Of a stretch of 64,000 bases of DNA, positions 8,036-17,915 are shown in pieces. Each line of letters starts with the position of its first letter. Position 1 is the first letter of the stretch. The position numbers and the translations under genes are program-made. The notes under the pieces were generated by a model, which saw only the letters and a list, made by a program, of their open reading frames with translations, was not told the origin of the DNA and ran no database searches. Source of the stretch: Bog-473 sp963840435 (GTDB taxonomy: Bacteria; Actinomycetota; Acidimicrobiia; Acidimicrobiales; RAAP-2); NCBI GenBank assembly GCA_963840435.1, contig CAWIYY010000003.1:1-64000 (forward strand). Reading direction: 5' to 3'.

Positions 8036-8599
8036 ATGGGAGATCTCCTCGGATACGCCAGGGTGTCTACTCAAGACCAGGACGCATCGCTACAGCTCGA
8101 TGCCCTCAAGGCCGCTGGCTGCATCAAGGTCTTCACGGACAAGGCCTCTGGGTCACTTGATCGCCGCCCCCAGCTCGACCGCCTCTTGGACCAACTTCGT
8201 CCCGGCGACACCATCGTGGTGTGGCGACTGGACCGCTTGGGCCGATCCCTGAAGCACCTCATCCAACTCATCGAGGACCTCGCCGAGAAGGATGTCGGCT
8301 TCAGATCTCTGACCGAGGGAATGGACACCACGACAGCGGGCGGCAAGCTCATCTTCTCGATCTTCGGAGCGTTGGCAGAGTTCGAACGGTCCCTCATTCG
8401 GGAGCGCACCGTCGCAGGACTAGCTGCCGCTCGTGCCAGAGGCAGAGTTGGGGGTCGACCACCAGTCATGACTCCCGAGAAGATCAAGGTTGCGAGGCAG
8501 CTTTACGACGCCCAGGAACTGACTGTCGAAGAGATCGCCAAGACGATCGGCGTAAGCAGGAAGACCGTCTACCGGCATCTCGAACCACTCAGCAGGTAA
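8036..8599 (+). CDS. Serine recombinase (resolvase/invertase family)
   Basis: 187 residues from ATG 8036, the standard Tn3-resolvase/Hin size; the 32-residue upstream extension is not family-like. YARVSTQDQ places the catalytic Ser at residue 11, and DTIVVWRLDRLGRS holds the active-site arginines. FSIFGALAEFERSLIRERT begins the long E helix, and VEEIAKTIGVSRKTVYRHL is the C-terminal HTH. The product would resolve or invert DNA at nearby sites. It is followed 6 bp later by an HNH-like gene. A diverged copy of its HTH coding region lies at 16392-16478, on the far side of the restriction operon. Confidence 0.93.
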   Translation: MGDLLGYARVSTQDQDASLQLDALKAAGCIKVFTDKASGSLDRRPQLDRLLDQLRPGDTIVVWRLDRLGRSLKHLIQLIEDLAEKDVGFRSLTEGMDTTTAGGKLIFSIFGALAEFERSLIRERTVAGLAAARARGRVGGRPPVMTPEKIKVARQLYDAQELTVEEIAKTIGVSRKTVYRHLEPLSR

Positions 8600-8605
8600 T
8601 GGACC

Positions 8606-9541
8606 GTGTCGTACTTTTGGGTTTCACACCCGGACCTTTCGCCGAGCATTCGTGAAGTGGCCCTCTCCAAGATGTCTCCAGATCTCAAGGAGCTTTGGCT
8701 TACTTCTCCTATTGAACCGATGTTCCCCCCGCCGGGACACTTCGGAACATGCCGGATCTGTGGGCAACGTGGTCCCATGACGGAAGAGCATCTGCCCCCC
8801 AAAAGCTCGGGCAACAAGGCGAACTTCAAGAGGGCAACGTTCCAGGATTGGATGAAGGCGGACGATCTGATCATGACGCCCGGCAGTCCTCTGGTTCAGG
8901 GTGGCGTGCGGGGTTTCATGCTCTGTAAGGAATGCAACAACTTCACAGGGAGGTGGGCGAGGGAATACAGGGATTGGGCGGCGGCCATCGCTTCGATTCT
9001 CGGTCAACTTCCCATGTCTCCGGGTGAGCTTGCCGAACAGCCTGGTTTTGCGACGATCCCTAAGTGCGAGCTTCGAGACGTGTACCCAGGTCGATTCGTG
9101 CGGCAGGCTCTGAGCATGATGATGACGGTGAGCGGCTCTAACGAGTTGGCTGGTCGTTATCCAGTCATCAAGGAGCTTGCCCTCGGCGGCCCGCCCTCCC
9201 CGCTCCCCGGAGGTATGCGCTTGTTCTTCGGGATCTGCGCCGGTCCCAACGCTCGCTTCTTTGGTGGGCCTCTGGGTACCCCTCGCTTTGACACAAACAG
9301 AGAATCCTGGACATGGGTGCTTGAGGCTGCATTGCCTCCTATTGGAATCCAGCTTGTGACCGAAGGAGATGCGGCCTACGGATTCGGCCTCGACATCTCA
9401 TCCTTCACCGAGATGTCTGTCGACTCCACGATGACACTGGTCGTAGACGCTCTTCAGGTGGGCTTTACCTTCTCGCCCTACCCGAGTGACTACCGCTCTG
9501 CGGCTCAGATGCGCCTTGAAGAGTCACAAGTACAGGAGTGA
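8606..9541 (+). CDS. HNH-like zinc-finger protein of unknown function
   Basis: 311 residues from GTG 8606, starting 6 bp after the resolvase stop, so the two are probably co-transcribed. The N-terminal third has CRICG (C49, C52), EEHLPPKS (His62) and LCKECNNFTG (C107, C110), the zinc-bound HNH/His-Me finger layout with NN replacing the usual N...H end. The remaining 200 residues are unassigned. Such genes occur scattered in accessory regions; nuclease activity is possible but unproven, since the third HNH residue is not certain. Confidence 0.7.
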   Translation: MSYFWVSHPDLSPSIREVALSKMSPDLKELWLTSPIEPMFPPPGHFGTCRICGQRGPMTEEHLPPKSSGNKANFKRATFQDWMKADDLIMTPGSPLVQGGVRGFMLCKECNNFTGRWAREYRDWAAAIASILGQLPMSPGELAEQPGFATIPKCELRDVYPGRFVRQALSMMMTVSGSNELAGRYPVIKELALGGPPSPLPGGMRLFFGICAGPNARFFGGPLGTPRFDTNRESWTWVLEAALPPIGIQLVTEGDAAYGFGLDISSFTEMSVDSTMTLVVDALQVGFTFSPYPSDYRSAAQMRLEESQVQE

Positions 9542-9714
9542 TCGGAGTGCGACTGTCTACGGCTTCGTCATCGGATGCCGTGTTCCCACCAGCTCTGCTG
9601 CATCCTCTGTAGCCTCTGCCCCAGTCGTGCCCAGGGTCCATGGGGCACAGAGGGAGGAGCGGGTGGCGGGCATGGCAGCGATCACCGTCGAGAACAACCT
9701 GGGCAGAGTTCGAA

Positions 9715-11263
9715 GTGGATAGCACCGACCTCGCCGAGGTTCAACGGACGCTTTGGGCTGCCGCCGACGAGCTTCGGGCCAACTCGTCGCTCGCCGCCAA
9801 TGAGTACCGTGGGCCGGTGCTCGGACTGATCTTCCTCGCCTACGCCGAGTTTCGCTTCGACCAGGTCCGAGAGGAGGTCGAGGCCCACGCCACGGCACGA
9901 CATCCAGTGACGGCTGATGACTATCGAGCCAGGTCCGTTCTCTTCATCCACGACGAGGCCCGGTTGTCGCATCTGGTCCATCTGCCCGAAGGGGAGGACC
10001 TCGGCGGAGCGGTCGACACGGCAATGCGGTTCATCGAGACTGACAACCCCGAGCTGAAGGACGTGCTCCCCAAAGGCTACCAACGCCTAGAGAAGTCGAC
10101 GCTCGTCGAGCTGCTTCGGCTCTTCGCTCCTCTTCCCCGCAAGCTCTCGGGTGATGCCTTCGGGCTTATCTATGAGGACTTCTTGTCGAACTTCGCAATG
10201 GCGGAAGGTCGTCTCGGTGGCGAGTTCTTCACCCCGCACTCGATCGTCAGGCTTATCGTCGAGATCATCGAGCCGTTCCATGGTCGGGTATTCGATCCGG
10301 CCTGTGGATCGGGCGGCATGTTCGTTCAGTGCGCCAAGTTCGTCGAACGCCACCAGCATTCGGCCACCGACGAGCTGGCTGTATACGGCCAGGAACAGAA
10401 GGAGGTGACGGTCCCGCTGGCCAAGATGAACCTCGCCCTACACGGCTTGTCCGGCGACATCCGCCTCGGCAATAGCTACTACGACGATCTGCACCACAGT
10501 CTCGGTGCTTTCGACTTCGTCATGGCCAATCCACCGTTCAACGTGAACGGGGTCGACAAGGACAAGTTGGCCGGTGATCCTCGCTATCCATTCGGCCTCC
10601 CCAAGCCCGACAACGGCAACTACTTGTGGATTCAGCTCTTCTACTCCGCTCTGGCTGAGGATGGCCGGGCCGGGTTCGTTATGGCCAACTCGGCGGGGGA
10701 CGCTGGGCACTCAGAGCGTGAGATCCGCCGTCAGCTCATCGAGTCGAAGGCCGTCGACGTGATGGTGGCCATCGGCACCAACTTCTTCTATACGGTCACC
10801 TTGCCGGTGACCTTGTGGTTCCTCGACAAGGGGAAGTTGGGCACCGACCGGGAAGACACGGTGCTCTTCATCGACGCCCGCCACACGCACCGCCAGATCG
10901 ACCGTGCTCATCGTGACTTCCTACCCGAGCAGATCGAGCTGCTTGCCAACATTGTGCGGCTCTACCGGGGCGAGGACGTTGAGACGGTCGCCGGGAGCGA
11001 GTCGCATACTGAAGGAACGGTTCCCAGACGGCAACTACGTCGACGTGCCTGGCCTATGCAAGGTGACAACCCTCACCGAAATCGAAGCGCAGGGGTGGAG
11101 TCTCAATCCAGGTCGCTACACGGGGACCGCCGCCGTCGACGACGACGAGGGCGACTTCGTCGAGAAGCTGGCTGGTCTATACGAAGAGTTCGGTCGGCTC
11201 AGCAATGAGGCCGACCAGTTGCGGAGCAAGGTCGATGCCTCGGTCAAGGGACTTCTTGGGTGA
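9715..11263 (+). pseudogene. hsdM: Type I restriction-modification DNA methyltransferase subunit, one frameshift
   Basis: HsdM adds the N6-adenine methyl group for the type I complex. The reading frame from GTG 9715 (or an in-frame ATG at 9640 with an unconvincing N-terminus) covers the HsdM_N helical domain, SAM motif I DPACGSGGMF and catalytic NPPF. Near 11002-11008 the family sequence moves to the +1 frame, which continues LKERFPDGNYVDVPGLC and the hallmark WSLNPGRY to TGA 11263. That stop overlaps the hsdS ATG as TGATG, showing the second frame is the authentic ending. One extra base explains everything. Whether it is a mutation or an assembly error is undecided. Confidence 0.88.
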
Positions 11264-12522
11264 TGGCGGATTGGATCGAGCAGACGATCGCCGAACTGGC
11301 CAGTCCTGACCAATACGCCCTGGCCACAGGCCCATTCGGATCGGCAATCAGCTCCAAGTACTTCGTCATGGAGGGCGTTCCGGTTCTGAGGGGATCGAAC
11401 CTAAGTCTCGACGTGGGAGTGCGCATTGACGACGAGGGACTCGCCTTTCTCACACCCGAGAAAGCCGACTCGTTTCAGCGAAGCAAGGCACGTGATGGCG
11501 ACCTCGTGTTCACCTGCTGGGGGACCATCGGACAAGTAGGGCTTGTTGACAGTCGGGCCAGATTCGATGAGTACGTGTTGTCGAATAAGCAGATGAAAGT
11601 CACTCCCGACCCACGCAAGGTGAACAGTCTCTTCCTCTACTACCTCCTGTCTAGTCCTCAGATGGTCGAGGAGGTTCGAAGTCAGTCGATCGGTGCCGCA
11701 GTGCCGGGGTTCAATCTCGGCCAACTTCGGCAGATTCATGTACGGGTGCCACCCTTGGATGTGCAGTGGAGAATCGCTCGAATACTTGGAAGCATCGACG
11801 ACCTGATCGAGAACAATCGTCGACGCATCGAAGTGTTGAATCAGATGGCGCAAGCGACGTACCGGGAGTGGTTCGTCAGCTTCCGGTACCCCGGCCATCA
11901 GAATGCTGGATTCATCGACTCGCCTCTCGGTCCGGTCCCAGATGGCTGGGGAGTGAGTCCACTCGGCGAGGTATCCACTAACTTCGATCGCCTTAGAAAA
12001 CCGCTATCGAAGGCAAAGAGAGCTGAGCGCAAGGGCGCCTTTCCTTACTACGGGGCAGCGAAGCTCATCGACTGGATCGACGGGTGGATCTTCGATGGGG
12101 AGTATTTGCTCTTCGCAGAGGATGGCAGTGTCCAGACCAGTGACGGGTTGCCCGTTCTTCAGCTCGTTGATTGCAAGTTCTGGGCCAACAACCACACACA
12201 CATTCTTCAGGGCAACGGTGTCTCGACGAGATTTCTCAACCTGGCATTGGCGAACTATCCGATTGTCGGGCACATCACTGGTGCGGCGCAGCCAAAAATC
12301 ACACAAGCCAATCTGAACCGGATTCCGCTGGTAGTCAGTCCACCGACGATTCAGAAGAGGTTCGATGCCACCATCGACCCAATGTTCGATGAGTTGAAGC
12401 AACTCACTGCGGCGGTGGCGCCACTAGTCGCTATTCGTAACCTGCTCCTCCCGAAGCTGGTGACCGGACAGATCGACGTTTCGTCGTTGGACCTTGACAT
12501 CGTCGTGGAGTCCGTGGCGTGA
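11263..12522 (+). CDS. hsdS: Type I restriction-modification specificity subunit
   Basis: 419 residues from ATG 11263. It has two target-recognition domains: TRD1 about residues 1-170 (TGPFGSAISSKYF, PVLRGSNLS) and TRD2 about 215-380 (PDGWGVSPLGEV, IVGHITGAAQPKI). Each is followed by a conserved helical spacer (RRIEVLNQMAQATYREWF; LTAAVAPLVAIRNLLLPKL). It sets the DNA sequence recognised by the methylase and nuclease. The frame is intact, unlike hsdM and hsdR on either side. It starts on the hsdM stop and ends on the hsdR GTG (GTGA overlap). Confidence 0.93.
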   Translation: MADWIEQTIAELASPDQYALATGPFGSAISSKYFVMEGVPVLRGSNLSLDVGVRIDDEGLAFLTPEKADSFQRSKARDGDLVFTCWGTIGQVGLVDSRARFDEYVLSNKQMKVTPDPRKVNSLFLYYLLSSPQMVEEVRSQSIGAAVPGFNLGQLRQIHVRVPPLDVQWRIARILGSIDDLIENNRRRIEVLNQMAQATYREWFVSFRYPGHQNAGFIDSPLGPVPDGWGVSPLGEVSTNFDRLRKPLSKAKRAERKGAFPYYGAAKLIDWIDGWIFDGEYLLFAEDGSVQTSDGLPVLQLVDCKFWANNHTHILQGNGVSTRFLNLALANYPIVGHITGAAQPKITQANLNRIPLVVSPPTIQKRFDATIDPMFDELKQLTAAVAPLVAIRNLLLPKLVTGQIDVSSLDLDIVVESVA

Positions 12523-15500
12523 ACCCTCGGCGCTATACGGAGGCTGAACTCGTCGAGAACCCCGCTCTCGACCTTCTCGCCGAGCTGGGTTGGACTGTTG
12601 TCGACGCATACGCCGAGACGCTCGGACCGGCTGGCACTCTCGGTCGGGACTCGATCCACGAGGCCGTCCTGACCCACCGTCTTCGTGACGCCCTTCACTT
12701 CCTGAATCCATCGGTCCCAGACGATCTGATCGAGGAGGCATTGCTGTCGATCACCAAGGACCGGTCGGCTGATGGATCGGACCCGAGCCAGCAAGGAGAT
12801 CCACACTCTCCTGCGTGACGGGTACCGGGCTGAGTGGCGAACCGATGATGGCGAACCGCACTTACGCCACCGTCCGCTACATCGACTTCAACGATTCTCT
12901 CAAGAACGACTGGCTCGCCGCCTCGCAGGTGTGGATCGCCGGGGACCTCCATCGCCGTCGGGCCGACACGATCCTCTTCGTCAACGGCATCCCGCTGGTG
13001 CTGGCCGAGTTCAAGGAGCCGAACCGTCCGGTCAAGGCGGCCTACGACGAGAACCTGACCGACTACTACGACACCATCCCGCAGCTCTTCTGGCCCAACG
13101 GGTTCGTCATCCTCTCCAACGGTTCGGAGGCCAAGGTCGGGGCTACCTACGCCCCCTGGGGCTTCTTCGGAGACTGGAAGATCATCGACGCCGAGGGCAC
13201 TCGGGGCGTGGTCGCCTTGGAGACGGCCATCCGGGGGACCTGCGCCCACGATCGGCTCCTCGATCTGATCGAGAACTTCGTGGCCTACATGGAGCGACCC
13301 GGTGGGCTGGTGAAGAGCTTCGCCCGCAACCACCAGGTGCTCGGCGTCAACTCTTCGATCGAGAACCTCGTTCGCATCCGGGCCGCAGGTGACAAGCGCC
13401 TCGGGGTGTTCTGGCACACCCAGGGATCTGGCAAGAGCCTGTCCATGTTGTGGTTCACCCAGAAGGTGCTGCGCCGACTTCCCGGCTCGTGGACGTTCGT
13501 CATGGTCACCGACCGGATCGAACTCGACAACCAGCTCCACGGCGAGTTCGCCGATGCTGGGGTCATCTCCAAGGAAGCTCGGGTCCACGCCGAGGACTCG
13601 ACCCACCTTCGGGAGCTACTTCAGGCTGATCACCGCTACGTGTTCACGTTGATCCAGAAGTTCCGCATCGACAAGGCGGCCGGGGAGACGGCAGATGCCG
13701 GTGCTCTCGGACCGCCACGACGTGATCGTGATCACCGACGAGGCGCACCGAAGCCAATACGACACGCTGGCCCTGAACATGCGAAACGCTCTCCCGAACG
13801 CCGCCTTCATGGGCTTCACCGGCACCCCACTCCTGAGCGGGGAGGAGCTGACTCGAAGGGAGTTCGGCGACTACGTCAGCATCTACAACTTCCGAGACGC
13901 CATCGAAGACGGGGCCACCGTCCCGCTCTACTACGAGAACCGCATCCCGGAGCTGCAGCTCATCAACGAGGACTTCGCCGACGAACTGACCGAGCTGTTG
14001 GAGGAGGCCGAACTCGACGAGGACGCCGAAGGGCGCTTGGTGCGTCGGTTCGGTCGGGAGTATGCGCTCATCACCAGGCCCGAGCGCCTGCGTACCGTAG
14101 CCAGGGACCTGGTCCGGCACTTCGTCGGCCGGGGCTTCGCTGGCAAGGCTATGTACGTCGGCATCGACAAGGCGGCCGCCGTGCGCATGTACGACCTCGT
14201 GCAAGAGGAGTGGACCGAGCACCTGGCCGAGCTTCGCACCCTGCACGACAGCCTCCCCGAGCTGGAACGGCCCTGGCTGGCCAGTCGGATCGAGCTGATG
14301 GAGACGACCGACATGGCCGTCGTGGTCAGCCAGGGTCAGAACGAGATCAAGACTCTGGCCGACAAGGGCCTCGACATCCGACCTCACCGGGCCAGGATGA
14401 ACGCCGAGGCCCTCGACGAGGAGTTCAAGGACCCGAGCAATCCACTGCGATTGGTGTTCGTGTGCGCGATGTGGATGGTCGGGTTCGACGCCCCGAGCGT
14501 ATCGACCATCTATCTCGACCGCCCGATGCGCAACCACACCTTGATGCAGACCATCGCCCGAGCCAACCGGGTGTTCCCTGACAAGGACAACGGCCTGATC
14601 GTCGACTACATCGGGGTGTTTCGAGATCTTGAACGTGCGCTCGCTATCTACGGGGCCGCCAACGCCGAAGCCGGTGTCGACTCACCGATTCAGGACAAGT
14701 CCGAACTCCTGGCCGCCCTGGCCCAGAGCGTCGAATTCGTTGCTGAGTTCTGCGGCCGCTACGACATCGACCTCGACGAACTGCGGACTGCCTCGGGATT
14801 CAACTTCATCGCTCTGCGGGACGCTGCCGTTGAGGCGCTCTTGGTCGACGAGGAGGTGCGGACGGAGTTCCTCGCTGCCGCGGCTCAGGCCCGAAAGCTG
14901 TTCAAAGCCATCTTGCCCGACCCGATGGCTGCCAGCCTACCAGTCGCCCGTGGCGGTCATCAGAGTGCTCGCCGAGCGGATCGCTGACCTCTCCAAGGCG
15001 CCGCAGGCGGATCTCACTGCGGTGGCAGATGCTGTCGACGCCCTGCTCGACCGTTCAGTGGGTGCCGAGGAGTACGTCATTCGAGCGGCGGCAGAAGGAA
15101 TCGAACCGGACCCGTTGATCGACCTGTCGCAGATCGACTTCGATGTCCTCGCCGCCCAGTTCGCCGGTCGCAAGCGGGCCGAGACTGACCGGCTGGCCTC
15201 GTTGTTGAAGGTGCGAGCGGTGAGTGCGGCAACCCGCAATCCGACCCGTTTCGATCTTGTCGATCGGATCGAGGAACTGATCGCTTCTTACAACGCTGGC
15301 AGCCTCAACATCGACGAGTACCTACGTCGCCTGATCGCCCTGTCCCACGATCTCAGTGCCGAGGAACGGCGCACGGTCGTCGAGGATATGACTGAGGAGG
15401 AGCTGGCGATCTTCGACCTTCTCACCAAGCCGGACCCGGTGCTCGATGATGCCGAACGGGAGCGAGTGAAGGCCGGGGCCAAGCAGTTGCTGGCCCACCT

Positions 15501-16384
15501 CCATGAGAAGCTCGTCTTGGACTGGCGGCGTAAGGCTGCGACCATGGCGGGAGTGCGCACCACGATCGTAGAAGTCCTCGATCAGGAACTTCCCGGCGAT
15601 CCTTACCCGCCCGAGGTCTTCGACACCAAGGTGCAGGCCGTCTTCGACCACGTCATCACTGCCTACGGTGACGACGGGTCCAGCGTCTATCAGGGCGACG
15701 AGGTCGTCGTCCATGCGGGAGTGGCGAACGTCGCTGTCTCGGCAGTTGCCGGCATGAGCGGCGTCGGCGTTGCTCCCCAGGCCGACCTCGACACGATCGC
15801 CGACCAGGTAGTGGAGCGACTCAGGCGGGATGCGGATCTTGCGTCCAGGGTGGCCGAACAGCTTGGTCTCCCTGGTGGAGCAGCTCTACGGACCATTGAG
15901 GAGGTCATCACCAATGACGAGGACTTCGCCGTGGAGTTCAAGTCAACGGCCCGATGGGACATCCGGGAGGGCAAGCCCAACAAGGCGATGGAGGATGCGG
16001 TCGTGAAGACAGTTGCTGGATTCCTCAACACTGAGGGCGGGACCCTGCTCATCGGTGTCGGACCCGACCGACATGTCGTGGGACTCGATTACGACTACCC
16101 CCGAGTGAAGCCCCCGAACGGCGATGGCTTCGTCAACTGGCTCACGACCCACTTAAACAATGCCATCGGTCACGCCGCAGTGATGCGCACTCGTGCCCGT
16201 ATTGCCCTTCACGAGGGCAAGGAGATCTGCCGTCTCGATGTCGCTCGATCCTCTCAACCCGTGTGGGCCAACACCAGTCAGAAGGAGCGGGTGTTCTTCG
16301 TCAGGATGAACAACTCAACGACGAGAGTTACCCGACGACGAACTCGACCACTACCTAGCCGATCGCTGGCCCTCACCCAACTGA
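12519..16384 (+). pseudogene. hsdR: Type I restriction endonuclease subunit with C-terminal AlbA_2-like domain, five frameshifts
   Basis: HsdR is the ATP-driven translocase/nuclease. The protein must be pieced together from successive frames, each shift +1 (one extra base): near 12768, 12856, 13690, 14934 and 16321. Parts in order: N-terminus with YTEAELVENPALDLL; PD-(D/E)xK nuclease (ADTILFVNGIPLVLAEFK); Walker A HTQGSGKSLSM; DEAH (ITDEAHRSQ); helicase motif VI (QTIARANRVF); HsdR helical C-terminus; then from about 15910 an AlbA_2/Schlafen-like domain (DFAVEFKST, NTEGGTLLIGV) ending RMNNST-RELPDDEL. The stop at 16382-16384 is in the final shifted frame. Sequence between shifts is well conserved, without stops. 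Confidence 0.88.
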
Positions 16385-16391
16385 AGCGATC

Positions 16392-16478
16392 CTCAGCCTC
16401 GAACGCCCAATCGAAGAGATCGCACTGACAATCGGGCCGAGCCGCAAGACCGTCTATCGGCACCTGCACGATAGTCCC
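16392..16478 (+). pseudogene. Resolvase HTH remnant
   Basis: The frame reads LSLERPIEEIALTIGPSRKTVYRHLHDS, closely matching the C-terminal HTH of the resolvase at 8036-8599 (VEEIAKTIGVSRKTVYRHLEP). There is no N-terminal catalytic part. It begins 8 bp after hsdR, so the restriction operon is bracketed by a full resolvase and a resolvase end fragment. This suggests duplication plus deletion, or insertion of the operon through a resolvase gene. Confidence 0.7.
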
Positions 16479-16515
16479 TCTTGGTCGAGCCTTTGGATAT
16501 CGAAGGGATGGGAAC

Positions 16516-17877
16516 ATGCCGGAACAAGCTGTCATTCCTAGGTACACGATGGATCGGCCAAACAGCGAGGTCGCCCTGTACCAGGGACTCCTTCGAGTGA
16601 CTTCGGGCGAACGGCACATCGAATGTTCGGGTTCGATCAGTCTTCGCTGGGAACCGTTTCCACGACTGGTGGTGGAGTTTGAAGTTGAGGGTTTTCAAGA
16701 AGAGCTGGAACGTGAGAACCCCTTGGAGGTCGAGGCCGTCGAGATAGGCGGTAAAGGCACGGGCCTCTTACTTGCTCTTCGCAGCGTGATGAACGTGAGT
16801 TCAGGCTGGAAACAATCTTACTCCGGTGTGATCTGGGAGTTCCTCGTCGGTTCGCCGGCGGCCACGGAAGAGGTCATCTTTCACGTGGCGAACTTCCCTC
16901 GCTACTTCGGGACTTTTGTTGAGAACACGGACGAACACGGAACGGAAGGACATTGGGCTGGCCGTCTTGACATCTCTACAGATCGTTGGCGGACCATCCT
17001 GGATCTCAGTACAAGTGCACGTGACGCCTCGTGGTGGGATCAGTTCAGCGCCCAAGGCGGATACGCCCTGACTCATGTCGGCCGGCTGACCCGAACAGAT
17101 TCAACGGAAGTGGCATTCGAAGATCTTGAGGTCATTCAACCTCTTCTCAAGATGGGCCTGTCGATGCTGCGCAGCGAAAGGACGGAACCTGCTCTGTATC
17201 TCGGTATTCACGATGGGGAGACCGTCTGGGAGCTATGGCGGGCACCTGACGTGGCTCCCTGGTTCGGACCCGAAAGCTGGATGCCTCATACGCAGCTCGT
17301 GACATTCACGCCCCCAGAGGTCGATGCGTTCCAGTCAATCTTCAATACTCTTGCTTCATCCTTTGGTGATCGGGTGGAGCGCAGCGGGCTCACCAGAGCA
17401 ATCAACTGGTACACCCAGGGCATCGAATCAAGACTTCAGCCCGTTGCGAACAAGGTGATCTTTGCTCAGGCCGGCCTGGAGCTGATGTCGTGGATGCGGA
17501 TCGTGAAGGACGGAGTCTTGGATAGCGACGGATTTCGCAAGCTGGATGCAGCGGAGTCTCTCCGTCTCGCACTCGAACTAATAGGGGTCGAGCGGAATGT
17601 GCCGGACACTCTCAGTGAACTGTTTGCTGCAACCCGATCGACAGGCAAGGGGCTCAGAGAACTTGACGGGCCTGCCAGTATCACAGAGATTCGAAATGGC
17701 ACCTTGCATCCAGAGGAGAAGCAGCGGTTGTCCGATGACGCAGTCGTGCAACGGGGAGCAGCATTGGCTTTGAGATACTTGGAACTCCTTCTGCTGCGCC
17801 GCCTCGGCTATTCGGGTTTGATGCGCAATAGAACTAGATCCGATTTCAGTCCTGAAGCTGTGCCTTGGTCCAAGTGA
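16516..17877 (+). CDS. HEPN-domain protein, ApeA-like architecture
   Basis: 453 residues from ATG 16516. The N-terminal 290 residues look like a beta-rich sensor domain, as in ApeA-type proteins, followed by AINWYTQGIESR. A helical C-terminus has the HEPN RNase motif R-x4-H: Arg393 and His398 in EIRNGTLHP, with a final helix (RGAALALRYLELLLL). HEPN proteins of this shape are implicated in abortive phage defence as RNases. It sits between a type I restriction operon and a convergent nuclease-like gene. No signal peptide or membrane helix. Family resemblance is by architecture and motif, so the specific name is tentative. Confidence 0.65.
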   Translation: MPEQAVIPRYTMDRPNSEVALYQGLLRVTSGERHIECSGSISLRWEPFPRLVVEFEVEGFQEELERENPLEVEAVEIGGKGTGLLLALRSVMNVSSGWKQSYSGVIWEFLVGSPAATEEVIFHVANFPRYFGTFVENTDEHGTEGHWAGRLDISTDRWRTILDLSTSARDASWWDQFSAQGGYALTHVGRLTRTDSTEVAFEDLEVIQPLLKMGLSMLRSERTEPALYLGIHDGETVWELWRAPDVAPWFGPESWMPHTQLVTFTPPEVDAFQSIFNTLASSFGDRVERSGLTRAINWYTQGIESRLQPVANKVIFAQAGLELMSWMRIVKDGVLDSDGFRKLDAAESLRLALELIGVERNVPDTLSELFAATRSTGKGLRELDGPASITEIRNGTLHPEEKQRLSDDAVVQRGAALALRYLELLLLRRLGYSGLMRNRTRSDFSPEAVPWSK

Positions 17878-17915
17878 GGTGAATGGCGCTACGAACTGTG
17901 CATTTCAACGAGGAC

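Noticed and set aside
12695..14537. Minus-strand frames antisense to hsdR
   Set aside because: They mirror hsdR codon bias in high-GC DNA and show no family motif.
11000..16325. Programmed +1 frameshifting in hsdM/hsdR
   Set aside because: Six sites lack a common slippery sequence or stimulator; error or recent mutation is simpler, although the shared direction is noted.
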